Assembly: GCA_041581135.1 (NCBI GenBank) | Contig: JBFGCM010000002.1 | Coordinates: 1 to 64,000, forward strand | Length of the DNA: 64,000 nucleotides | Source: JBFGCM01 sp041581135 | Lineage (GTDB): Bacteria; Actinomycetota; Acidimicrobiia; Spongiisociales; UBA5794 | Direction: 5' to 3' | Shown: piece after piece, positions 51,283 through 59,139 of the stretch | How the letters are laid out: every line of letters starts with the position of its first letter | How positions within the stretch are numbered: position 1 is the first letter of the stretch | The notes under the pieces: model-generated | What the model was told of the DNA's origin: nothing | Databases searched by the model: none | What the model saw: the letters and a program-made list of their open reading frames with translations, nothing else | Program-made: the position numbers and the translations under genes

Positions 51283-51374
51283 CACCGCCTCCTCGCCGAT
51301 CAACGTAGCGGCTGGCTCATCCGCCGTGGTTTCGAATACGCTGGCGGGGCAACAGAGGGAGGGAGAACGGGCAC

Positions 51375-51818
51375 ATGCAGTCCGACGCCACCAGCGTCGA
51401 GCAGTACCTCGACGAGCTGCCGGAGGATCGGCGCCACGCCGTCGAGAGGGTGCGTGACGTGATCGTTGCCAACCTCCCCGAGGGCTTCGTAGAGACGATG
51501 AACTGGGGAATGATCTCCTACGAGGTGCCGCTGGAGACGTATCCCGACACCTACAACGGCAAGCCGCTGGGCTATGTCGCACTCGCCTCGCAGAAGAACC
51601 ACATGGCGGTCTATCTCTCAGGTGTCTACTCCGACGACGCCCGACGGGATGCCTTCCTCGACTCGTACCGGGCATCGGGCAAGAAGCTCGACGTGGGCAA
51701 GTCATGCGTTCGGTTCAAGAAGCTCGACGATCTGCCGCTCGAACTGATCGGCGAGACCATCGCCTCGACGACCGTCGACGAGTTCGTCACCACGGCCAAA
51801 GCTGCGCGGTCCAGGTGA
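51375..51818 (+). CDS. DUF1801 domain protein
   Basis: A 147-residue protein of the DUF1801/YdhG type. SVEQYLDELPEDRRHAVERV, PEGFVETMNWGMISYEVP and GYVALASQKNHMAVYLSG are the conserved strands; the end has SCVRFKKLDDLPLELI. Structures of the family are known, but function is not. ATG 51375 follows GGGAGGGAGAACGGG. Likely cytoplasmic. The next gene begins 1 bp after its stop. Confidence 0.85.
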   Translation: MQSDATSVEQYLDELPEDRRHAVERVRDVIVANLPEGFVETMNWGMISYEVPLETYPDTYNGKPLGYVALASQKNHMAVYLSGVYSDDARRDAFLDSYRASGKKLDVGKSCVRFKKLDDLPLELIGETIASTTVDEFVTTAKAARSR

Positions 51819-51819
51819 G

Positions 51820-52584
51820 ATGGCGGACGACAACGCGATCTACGAGGAGCACTGGCCTCAGCTGAAGGCCACGTTGGAGGCCGACGGCGCCGACGCCGCG
51901 GTCGCCTACGTCGCCGCCCAGGAAGCCGCCGTCCGCGATGCGCTGTTTCGCAAGGCACGGGTCGGGGTGGCCATGGGCGAATGGGACGGCAAGAACCTCG
52001 ACGCCGTCGTGGCCCTCGCCGATGCAGGTATCGCCGCCGCGCTGCAACGCGCAGAATCCGCCGCGGACCCGACGGAGGTAGAGGCGGCGCTCCAGGATGC
52101 CAACGTGATCAGTTTCAACCTCGCCGCCGATCTCGCCGATTGCTGGCCTGGTGACGACCTGCCCCGGGACCGTCGCCACTTCGAACGTGGTGAGCGCGCC
52201 GGGGAGGACTGTGTCCGGTGGCGCCACGAGCTGGCCAAGCCGGCATCGTCCCTGCAGCTCGGCTGGTGGGCACTCGGCATCCACCGTCTCCACCTGGGGA
52301 GGACCGCCGTCGAGGCCATGGACCAATCGTGGGCGCAGGCGGTGCGTGCTGCCGAAGAGGAAGACGAACCGACAGCGATCGCTCCAGACGCCGGCTTCAC
52401 GGTGCTCTTGAGCGCCGGTTACGCCGGCTTGGCCCGTATGGCCCAGCGAGACGATGCCGGCCAGGAGGTGTACAACGCCGCCATCGAGGCCTTCCGGGAG
52501 CAACTGAGCGACGGCGAACGCAGCGCCGATGCCTCGTTTGGCATCGACCAGTTGGAGAAAGTCCGAACCCGCTACGTCGCCTGA
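51820..52584 (+). CDS. Hypothetical helical protein
   Basis: A 254-residue, mostly alpha-helical acidic protein. It has repeat-like helices (LKATLEADGADAAVAYVAA; ADAGIAAALQRAESAADP) that suggest a TPR-like scaffold, and a middle with DDLPRDRRHFERGERAGEDC. No family is recognised. ATG 51820 starts 1 bp after the DUF1801 stop, so the two are co-translated. Codon usage matches the neighbours. It precedes the HupE-like gene by about 40 bp. Confidence 0.6.
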   Translation: MADDNAIYEEHWPQLKATLEADGADAAVAYVAAQEAAVRDALFRKARVGVAMGEWDGKNLDAVVALADAGIAAALQRAESAADPTEVEAALQDANVISFNLAADLADCWPGDDLPRDRRHFERGERAGEDCVRWRHELAKPASSLQLGWWALGIHRLHLGRTAVEAMDQSWAQAVRAAEEEDEPTAIAPDAGFTVLLSAGYAGLARMAQRDDAGQEVYNAAIEAFREQLSDGERSADASFGIDQLEKVRTRYVA

Positions 52585-52625
52585 GGCGACCGCCGCCGGC
52601 TTCGGGTAGGTCGGCGCTGCTGGCT

Positions 52626-53273
52626 ATGTTCCCGCCCGTGAGAGTGGGGAGAACCTCGTTGGTCCGTGCCATAGCCCGCGGCGGCGTGCCGCTGGCCGTC
52701 GTCGCGCTCGTCACGGCGCCCAGCTCGGTGGCGTTGGCCCACGAGGGCCAGGTGATCCGCCTCGGATCGTTCCTTGCAGGTCTCACCCACCCGGTCCTGG
52801 GGCTGGATCACCTCCTCGCCATGCTGGCGGTCGGCATCGTCAGTGCCCAGATCGGCGGCAAGGCCATCTGGACCGTGCCGGGTACGTTCGTTGTGGTCAT
52901 GGCCGTCGGCGGCCTGATCGGGCGCGCCGATCCGGGGCTCGGAGCCTCGGTCATCGAATACGGCATCGCGGCGTCGGTCATCCTGCTCGGCATCGTGATC
53001 GCCGTGGAACGCAACCTGGCCATCGGCGCGGCGATGATGGTGGTCGGCGTCTTCGCCATGTTTCACGGCTACGCCCACGGGAAAGAGATCCCGACCGTGG
53101 CCCGCCCCATGCTCTACGCCTTCGGCTTCCTGACCGGCACCGCCTTGATCCACCTGAGCGGCGTCGTCATCGGCGACATCTCCAAGCGGTATCGGGCCGG
53201 CCGCGTCGTGTTACGGCTCGGCGGAGTGGCCATCAGCCTGCTCGGCGTCGGGTTCGTGGTCGGTGTCCTGTGA
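52626..53273 (+). CDS. HupE/UreJ-like membrane protein
   Basis: A 215-residue protein with six helices. After a signal-like first helix (about 12-37), the sequence HEGQ...GLTHPVLGLDHLLAMLAVGI has the HP-x5-DH signature of HupE/UreJ nickel permeases, and a later MVVGVFAMFHGYAHGKE adds the second conserved His/Asp cluster. It may bring nickel (or cobalt) into the cell for hydrogenase or urease, yet neither enzyme gene is visible. ATG 52626 is used; GTG 52638 possible. The stop overlaps the next gene by 4 nt. Confidence 0.82.
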   Translation: MFPPVRVGRTSLVRAIARGGVPLAVVALVTAPSSVALAHEGQVIRLGSFLAGLTHPVLGLDHLLAMLAVGIVSAQIGGKAIWTVPGTFVVVMAVGGLIGRADPGLGASVIEYGIAASVILLGIVIAVERNLAIGAAMMVVGVFAMFHGYAHGKEIPTVARPMLYAFGFLTGTALIHLSGVVIGDISKRYRAGRVVLRLGGVAISLLGVGFVVGVL

Positions 53274-53893
53274 GCAGCACGAAGGGCATCTCCAAAGACG
53301 ATCGCCGCAAGCTGATCGCGCTCCAGACCGGCGCCGTCGTCTTCACGGTGCTGGCGGCCTCGGCACTGCACTTCGCTTACGAGCTGAGCGGGTTCTGGAC
53401 ACCGATGGCCCTGATCGGGTCGGTGAACGAGAGCACGTATGAGCACCTCAAGCTGTTCTTCTGGCCGGGCTTGTTGTATGCCCTCGTGCAGCACGCCTAC
53501 GTCAAGGATTTCACCAACAACTACTGGATCGCCAAGGCCCTCGCGCTGATCATCGCACCGGTCGTGCTGATCGCTACGTTCTACTTCTATCTGGGCATCG
53601 CACTGCCCATCTACGGGCACGGATTCCTGTGGGCAGACATCACCACCGGCGTGATCGGCACGGTGGTGGGCGAGTTCGTGGCCTACCGCCTCATGCTTCG
53701 GGCGCCGCTGCAGCTGCGGTGGCGCCGCCTGGCGGCGCCGCTCCTCGTCGGATTGACGGTGATGTTCGCCACCCTCACCTGGTTCCCGCCGCGCATGTTC
53801 CTCTTCGAGAACTTCTACGGATACGAATACTCGGGCGAACACGGCATCTTGGAGGACTACACGCCGTACCTGGTGTTCACGACGGAGCCATGA
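53270..53893 (+). CDS. Polytopic membrane protein (DUF6512-like)
   Basis: A 207-residue membrane protein with six helices. Charged loops flank SVNESTYEHLKLFFWPGLLYAL and the middle IYGHGFLWADITTGVIG; these conserved His and Glu positions recall small membrane proteins named DUF6512. GTG 53270 overlaps the HupE-like stop by 4 nt, so they share a transcript. Its stop overlaps the ATG of a broken downstream frame (ATGA). Function unknown. Confidence 0.75.
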   Translation: MSSTKGISKDDRRKLIALQTGAVVFTVLAASALHFAYELSGFWTPMALIGSVNESTYEHLKLFFWPGLLYALVQHAYVKDFTNNYWIAKALALIIAPVVLIATFYFYLGIALPIYGHGFLWADITTGVIGTVVGEFVAYRLMLRAPLQLRWRRLAAPLLVGLTVMFATLTWFPPRMFLFENFYGYEYSGEHGILEDYTPYLVFTTEP

Positions 53894-54229
53894 CCCGCTT
53901 GCTCGCTCTGATCTGACCACCATCGGCGTGGTATCTCCTCGCCCTGCACGGCCTGCACAACCGTCGCAACCAGTTCATCGAAGCGGTCTTCGCACCCCAC
54001 CCGTTGGAGTGGATACGCGCGATGGAGGCGAGATGGGGAGAGCGCCTCGCCGACATCGAGCACGGCACGGCCCCGCCTCGCCGTGGTGGCTCCCGGTACC
54101 TTCGCCGAGTTGCGCCGGTGCATCGGTTCTGCCGAGCCCGCCCCGAGCGTCAGCCGGCTGAAGGTGCCCCGCCGAGTCGACGATCGGGTGCAGCTGCTCA
54201 TCGCCGCGGTGATGGCAACGAGCGACTGA
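53890..54229 (+). pseudogene. Broken gene after DUF6512-like, one TGA and one frameshift
   Basis: ATG 53890 overlaps the previous stop (ATGA). The frame reads MTRLLALI then TGA (53914-53916), then continues coding-like (WYLLALHGLHNRRNQF..., EWIRAMEARWGERLADIEHG) to about 54065. From there coding likeness passes to the next frame (LAVVAPGTFAELRRCIG...) and ends at TGA 54227-54229. The product would be about 112 residues. One base gained or two lost, plus the TGA, break it. The reference protein is not recognised. Either a real pseudogene or two local sequence errors. Confidence 0.5.
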
Positions 54230-54294
54230 GTCTCGGGAACCCATCGCCGCCCTCCTTCCGTCAAAGCCCCACGACGGCGACGAGGGAGAAAACG

Positions 54295-55356
54295 ATGCGA
54301 CGCTTCATCACAGTGATCGGAATGGCTCTGGTAGCCACACTTCTGGCCGCACCTGCCGCGATGGCGTGCGGCTTCTTGGTATCCGCCAACGGCTCGGTGA
54401 AGCTCGATCGCACCACGACGTTCGTGGCCTGGGAGGACGGTATCGAGCACTACATCACCAACTTCGAGTTCCAGGGCCCGGCAGAATCGTTCGGCACGAT
54501 CATCCCGCTCCCTGCAGAGCCGATCGATGTGAAACGGGCCGGTGACTGGACCCTGCAGAGGCTGCAGTTGGAGGTACGGCCGCCGCTGCTGGAGGCAGGC
54601 CTACTGAGAAGCGCGACGTTCGCGGTCGCCGACGGTGCCGAGGTGGTGTTCCGCACCCAGATCGACTCGCTCGACGTGGTGGTGCTGAAGGGCGGGGGTG
54701 ACGACGTGCTCGCCTGGGTCAACGAGAACGGTTTCAACTTGCCGCCCGGACCCGAGACCGACCACATGCTCGACTACTACGGAAGTCGTTCGCCGTACTT
54801 CTTGGCCGCCCGCTTCGACGCCGACGCTGCAGCGGAGGACGACTTCGCGGCCGGCGACGGCATCCCGGTGCAGATCACCATTCCGACTCCGCGTCCGTGG
54901 GTTCCGCTCCACATCCTCCACGGGGCGACACCCGACACCGACATCATTCGTGCCGACGTGTTCCTCCTCACACCGGAGCGTCCCGATCTGCTCTACGGCG
55001 AAGGCCTGAGCATCAAGCGATCCGAGTGGGCGAACAACCTGCTCCTGGACGACCTGCGGTCGGACGACAACATGGAGTGGGTGCCCGAGCGCGGTTGGTT
55101 CACCCACCTTGAATTGGAGGTCGAGGCACAGGATCTGGTCTACGACCTGTCGGTGGGCGTTGGTGACGTGTCGCCTTCGTTCGTTGATGCCGGCCTCGCA
55201 TACCGCGAGCTCACGCCGGGGCAGATCGAGATGATGGGATTCGAGCCGACCGACCCGAACCGCGGACTGCGGCTCCTCACCGCGGGTCTGCTGATCGCCA
55301 TCGTCGGTGGACTGCTCGGGGGCAAGCTCGCATCGGCTGCTCGCGACGACTCCTGA
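54295..55356 (+). CDS. DUF2330 domain exported protein
   Basis: A 353-residue exported protein. Signal peptide (about 1-23) is cut before a mature N-terminus near CGFLVSANG; the first Cys and the following FVAWEDGIEHYI region match DUF2330. The middle holds TPRPWVPLHILHG and YGEGLSIKRSEWANN. A final helix (LRLLTAGLLIAIVGGLLGG, about 325-343) anchors the C-terminus. ATG 54295 is preceded by GAGGGAGAA. Function unknown. It stands alone; a hairpin follows. Confidence 0.85.
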   Translation: MRRFITVIGMALVATLLAAPAAMACGFLVSANGSVKLDRTTTFVAWEDGIEHYITNFEFQGPAESFGTIIPLPAEPIDVKRAGDWTLQRLQLEVRPPLLEAGLLRSATFAVADGAEVVFRTQIDSLDVVVLKGGGDDVLAWVNENGFNLPPGPETDHMLDYYGSRSPYFLAARFDADAAAEDDFAAGDGIPVQITIPTPRPWVPLHILHGATPDTDIIRADVFLLTPERPDLLYGEGLSIKRSEWANNLLLDDLRSDDNMEWVPERGWFTHLELEVEAQDLVYDLSVGVGDVSPSFVDAGLAYRELTPGQIEMMGFEPTDPNRGLRLLTAGLLIAIVGGLLGGKLASAARDDS

Positions 55357-55368
55357 CCGATCCGGGGC

Positions 55369-55387
55369 GGGGTGCCGCCGGCACCCC
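55369..55387 (+). terminator. Hairpin after the DUF2330 gene
   Basis: Perfect 8-bp arms GGGGTGCC / GGCACCCC with a 3-nt loop, 13 bp after the stop. No T-tract; typical of GC-rich actinobacterial terminators. Confidence 0.55.
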
Positions 55388-55424
55388 ACCCGGTTAGCCC
55401 CGGGCCGCGGGTAGCGTCACCGCC

Positions 55425-55757
55425 ATGACCGACCCGGAACGCACCTCCAAGGCCGTCGAGCTGATCGGCTCCATGGGATGGGAAGCCATGCCCTACGGCT
55501 GCGTCGGCATGTCGAGACCCAAGAAGATCTCTGAGAGCCGCACCGTGTGGTCGTGGCTCGTCCTGGTGCCGTGGGCCGTCAACGACACGAAACCGTGGAT
55601 CGACGGCACCGAACTCATCGATCGACCGATGAGCGCAGCGGCGCAGAAGGACCACGTCCTCGGCGTGATGCGTGAGGCCCTCGACACCCGATACGGCGAG
55701 ACGTACGGATCGAGAGCCGTCGATGACTTCCTGAGAGAGATCCAAGGCGAGGACTGA
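55425..55757 (+). CDS. Hypothetical small soluble protein
   Basis: A 110-residue protein, without signal peptide. The middle has VWSWLVLVPWAVNDTKPWIDG and a charged C-terminus (RAVDDFLREIQGED). No family recognised. ATG 55425 is the only plausible start. It converges with the minus-strand HesB-like / CC-Se gene, 74 bp away. Its coding pattern is like the neighbours. Confidence 0.6.
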   Translation: MTDPERTSKAVELIGSMGWEAMPYGCVGMSRPKKISESRTVWSWLVLVPWAVNDTKPWIDGTELIDRPMSAAAQKDHVLGVMREALDTRYGETYGSRAVDDFLREIQGED

Positions 55758-55831
55758 GCGGCGCCGCCGGCGACGGCGTAGCCCGGCAATCTGGCATCTC
55801 ACCCCGTGCGACCGCACGGTCAGCCGTGGCG

Positions 55832-56125
55832 TCAGCCGGGGCCGTGGGCGTGGCCGGCCTGGACCACGAACTTGGTACCGAGCAAGGAGCGTTTGGCATC
55901 GACGACGAGATCGGCCGCCCACTTCCGCAGGTTGCTCGGGATGAGGAACTCGACGTCCTCGTGGGCGAGCGCCTGATACGGCGCCAGGTCCTTACCTTTG
56001 GTGTTGGTGTCGACCGACACCTCGGCGGGCTTGCCTCAGCCCACGGGCTTGATGAAGTCGAGGGCGATCTTGCCGCCTTTGCGACGGGCGAGGTCCAGCG
56101 CGGCTTCGGTGACGGTGACTCTCAT
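55832..56125 (-). CDS. Candidate selenoprotein, HesB-like / CC-Se motif family (in-frame TGA read as Sec)
   Basis: A 97-residue reading frame from ATG 56125 with one internal TGA at 56036-56038 (codon 30). It begins MRVTVTEAALDLARRK and continues DFIKPVG-TGA-GKPAEVSVDTNTKG, then AYQALAHEDVEFLIP-type text (PYQALAHEDVEFLIPSN) to the end. The TGA lies in a glycine-flanked Cys-like slot that in related HesB-like / CC-Se proteins is Cys or selenocysteine. Just downstream, RNA can form GGUGUC-GGUC-GACACC (56006-56021), whose loop begins 20 nt after the UGA, as bacterial SECIS elements require. The alternative is a single nonsense error. Predicted role: redox or Fe-S handling, unproven. Confidence 0.6.
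56006..56021 (-). promoter_or_regulatory. SECIS-like hairpin after the in-frame UGA
   Basis: A perfect 6-bp stem GGUGUC/GACACC closing a GGUC loop, 14 nt after UGA (stem) and 20 nt after (loop). E. coli fdhF SECIS has a GGUCU loop on a similar GGU-rich stem. It falls within coding sequence, as in bacterial selenoprotein genes. Confidence 0.55.
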
Positions 56126-56177
56126 CGTGGTGGGAACGCTAACCGACCCTCGGAAGATTCCACACTGCGGTCCCGGC

Positions 56178-57761
56178 TCAGGCCTGGAGATCGCCGAGGA
56201 TCTGGCGGGCCGCCAGCCGGCCGGGAGCCCCCATCACGCAGCCGCCGGGATGGGTACCCGAGCCGCACTGGTAGTAGCCGTTGATGGGGGTGCGGTACTG
56301 GTTCCATCCGGGTGCGGGCCGGAAGAGGAACATCTGCGGCGTGAGGAATTCGGCGGCGAAGATGTTGCCCTCGGTGAGGCCCACCGTGCGTTCGATGTCG
56401 AGCGGCGTCACCACCTCACGGTGGATGACGAGGTCGCCGAAACCGGGGAAGAACGATTCGATGGTGTCCTGCACGGTGTCGCCCAGGTTGTCCCGTTCGG
56501 TGTCCCAATCGCTGTCGGCCAGCTCGTACGGGGCGTACTGGATGAAGCACGACATGATGTGCTTGCCGGGTGGCGCCATGTCCGGGTCGAGCATGGTCTG
56601 CACGCAGGCATCGATGAAGGGCCGCGTGCTGAAGTGCCCGTACTTGGCATCGTCGAAGGCTCGCTCCAAGTAGTCCATCGACGGCCCGATGTTGATGAAT
56701 CCTCGGTAGATGTCGGTGCGACCGTCAAGCGCCGGGTAGTTGGGCGGCGCATCGAGGGCGAAGTTGACCTTGGCGGATGTCCCCTGGAACTTGAGGTTGT
56801 CGACAGCGGTGACCAGGTCGGTGGGGAGGTCGCGTGGATCCACGAACTGGGTGAACGTGCGACGCGGATCCAGGGCGCTGACGACCGTGGAGGCGTACAG
56901 CTCCTCGCCGCTGTCGAGCGCCACGCCGGCCGCCTCGCCGTCCTTCACGATCACCTCTGACACGGACGCCTCGAGCCGGATCTCGGCACCGAACGCCTGC
57001 GCCGCCCTGCCTACCGCCTGGGTGAACCCTCCGTTGCCGCCCTTGTGGAATCCCCATTCGCCGAACACGCCGTCGATCTCACCCAGCTTGTGAAACAGCA
57101 GCACCAAACCAGAGCCTTGGGATCGAGGCCCCACCTTGGACCCGATGATGCTGCTGGAAGCCAGCATCCCCTTGACGACATCCGATTCGAAGTACTCGTC
57201 GAGGATGTCTGCGGCGCTCCCGCTGATGAGCCGCACCAGCATGTGGAGCACGGCCGGATCGAGGCTCCGCAGGTGACCCGCCAGCTTGGCCATGCGGGCC
57301 AGCTCGGCCGGGTCGTCGCTGACCACGTTGGGTGGCACTTCGTCGAGCAGCGGCTTCACCGCTTGGCACACCCGATCCATGATGGTGTTGTAGTCGTGGT
57401 AGGCCTCGGCGTCGTGCTTGGAGTGGCGGGCGATCTCGTGGTAGTTCTCCCCGGCGTCGGGCCCCAGCAGCAGGTAGTCGCCGTTCTCCATCGGGTTGAA
57501 CGTGGTCGGCATCGGGATCACCATCATCCCGTGCTTCACCAGCTCGAGGTCGTGGACGATGTCGGGGCGCAGCAAGCTGAGCGCATACGAGAACGTCGTG
57601 AAGTGGAAACCCGGAATCAGCTCCTCGGTGAGCGCGGCGCCGCCGATGACGCCGCGCCGCTCCAACACGACGGTGTTGAGTCCGGCTCGCGCCAGGTAGG
57701 CGGCGTTCACCAGGCCGTTGTGCCCGCCGCCGATGACGATGACGTCGTAGGTGTTGGTCAT
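56178..57761 (-). CDS. FAD-dependent oxidoreductase, phytoene-desaturase-like
   Basis: A 527-residue flavoprotein. The N-terminal Rossmann motif is VIVIGGGHNGLVNAAYLARAG (here shortened; GxGxxG at about 10-15), followed by VVLERRGVIGG, then the substrate-binding middle, and a C-terminal FAD motif near NGYYQCGSGTHPGGCVMGAPG. It belongs to the phytoene dehydrogenase/CrtI-like amine-oxidase superfamily, but GTHPGG-type tail and context are not carotenoid. ATG 57761 is preceded by GGAGGAAG and overlaps the partner gene's stop by 4 nt. Probably acts with the GcvT-like protein. Confidence 0.9.
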   Translation of the reverse strand: MTNTYDVIVIGGGHNGLVNAAYLARAGLNTVVLERRGVIGGAALTEELIPGFHFTTFSYALSLLRPDIVHDLELVKHGMMVIPMPTTFNPMENGDYLLLGPDAGENYHEIARHSKHDAEAYHDYNTIMDRVCQAVKPLLDEVPPNVVSDDPAELARMAKLAGHLRSLDPAVLHMLVRLISGSAADILDEYFESDVVKGMLASSSIIGSKVGPRSQGSGLVLLFHKLGEIDGVFGEWGFHKGGNGGFTQAVGRAAQAFGAEIRLEASVSEVIVKDGEAAGVALDSGEELYASTVVSALDPRRTFTQFVDPRDLPTDLVTAVDNLKFQGTSAKVNFALDAPPNYPALDGRTDIYRGFINIGPSMDYLERAFDDAKYGHFSTRPFIDACVQTMLDPDMAPPGKHIMSCFIQYAPYELADSDWDTERDNLGDTVQDTIESFFPGFGDLVIHREVVTPLDIERTVGLTEGNIFAAEFLTPQMFLFRPAPGWNQYRTPINGYYQCGSGTHPGGCVMGAPGRLAARQILGDLQA

Positions 57762-58987
57762 GTGCTTCCTCCGCCCAGGTCGGCAGTCTTGCGTGCCGGG
57801 TCGTAGAACGGCGTCTTCACCACCTGTGCCGGCACGTACTTGGGGCGGTGCGCCACCATCAGTTCCAACCACACCTCGGTGCCGGGTGCGGCGCGATCGA
57901 GTGGGATCTTGGCGAGTCCGATGTGACGCTTCAGCAGCGGCGAGAACATGAAGCTCGACACGTACCCGACGTACCGGGCACCGGCGTCGGCATTGAAGTC
58001 TCGGTCGTAGAGGCTCAGCGTGTGGTCCACGTAGACGCCTTCTTTGGGGGCAATGAGACCCTCCTCGTTGTAGAGGCGCTCGTAGGCGGCCGGGTCCACC
58101 TGGATGCCCACCGTCTTCCACCGCGACGTTCCCTGTCCGCGTTCCCGCCGGTGAGCGAGGCGCCCGATGTAGGCACGGTCGTCGTCGCCGCCGAGCATCC
58201 AGCCCAGGCCCAGCTCGATCGGCGTTTCGCGGAACGCGTCCGTCCAGGCATGTCGCGCCGAGTCATAGTCGACGTCGATCAGCAGCATGCCGGCATCGAG
58301 GCGTGCCATCGCCAGGGCCTGCATCCCGATGGGGGTGAGCTGGTAGTCGGCGCCGGCCTCGAGCACGGCGTCGCACACCGCGATGGCGTCCCGGGACCGC
58401 ACCCACACCTCGTAGCCGAGATCGCCGGTGAATCCGGTACGCGACACGGTGACGGACCGGCGATCGATGTCGGTGTCAACCAGCCCGAAGTAGGCAAGCG
58501 CAGACGGCGCCGGCGTGAGCCGATCGAGCACGTCGGCGGCGTGGGGACCCTGGATGGCGAGGATGCCGTAGTCGTCGGACGTGTCGATGATGTCCACCTT
58601 GCGGTCTCCCAGCAGGCGTGACAGGTAGGCCAAATTCGGTTCGGCCGTCGTCAGCAAGTACTCGTCATCTCCCGTGCGAAGCACAACGCCGTCCTCGAGC
58701 ACGTAGCCGCCGTCGTCGCACCAGACCGTGTAGTGCGCCTGCCCCACATCGCAGGTGCGGATGTCGCGGGTGAGCACTCCTGCCAAGAACTGCGTCGCAT
58801 CGGGTCCGGCGATGCGGTACTTGAACAGCGGCGACGTGTCGAACAGCGCCACGGAATTGCGGGTGGCCAAGTACTCGAACGGCACCGAGTGCTGGTACTT
58901 GTCCGCCACCAGATACCCCGCCCAGTGATGCCAGAGGTGGGTCTGGTTGAGTGGTGCCAGGCGCTCATGGAACGGCGTGGTCCGCAT
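57758..58987 (-). CDS. GcvT/aminomethyltransferase-fold protein
   Basis: A 409-residue folate-binding-like protein with the GcvT fold: N-terminal FHERLAPLNQTHLWHHWAGY, the strand ARNSVALFDTSPLFKYRIAG (here TRNSVALFDTSP), the middle AILAIQGPHAADVLDRL, then GFTGDLGYEVWV and a long C-terminal tail. Conserved Asp in DTSP is the aminomethyl-site region. It is not the normal glycine-cleavage T protein, as no gcvH or gcvP is near; homologous partners of FAD oxidoreductases demethylate amines such as sarcosine or dimethylglycine. ATG 58987. Overlaps the FAD gene. Confidence 0.85.
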   Translation of the reverse strand: MRTTPFHERLAPLNQTHLWHHWAGYLVADKYQHSVPFEYLATRNSVALFDTSPLFKYRIAGPDATQFLAGVLTRDIRTCDVGQAHYTVWCDDGGYVLEDGVVLRTGDDEYLLTTAEPNLAYLSRLLGDRKVDIIDTSDDYGILAIQGPHAADVLDRLTPAPSALAYFGLVDTDIDRRSVTVSRTGFTGDLGYEVWVRSRDAIAVCDAVLEAGADYQLTPIGMQALAMARLDAGMLLIDVDYDSARHAWTDAFRETPIELGLGWMLGGDDDRAYIGRLAHRRERGQGTSRWKTVGIQVDPAAYERLYNEEGLIAPKEGVYVDHTLSLYDRDFNADAGARYVGYVSSFMFSPLLKRHIGLAKIPLDRAAPGTEVWLELMVAHRPKYVPAQVVKTPFYDPARKTADLGGGST

Positions 58988-59139
58988 CGTTGCGCCGACA
59001 GTAGCGGGGCTGCGGCTGCGCCGACCGTCGGCGGGGCACTGCCCCGGCGCTACGCCACGACCGCGTGCGGGCGCCACAACCGCGGCAGATTGCGTAGCTT
59101 TGGGTCATGCCCCGAAGGGGGCGAAGGGAGGAATTGACC

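Noticed and set aside
7890..56125. General reassignment of TGA to Trp or Gly in this organism
   Set aside because: Most genes end in TGA and use TGG and GGN normally; only three frames are interrupted.
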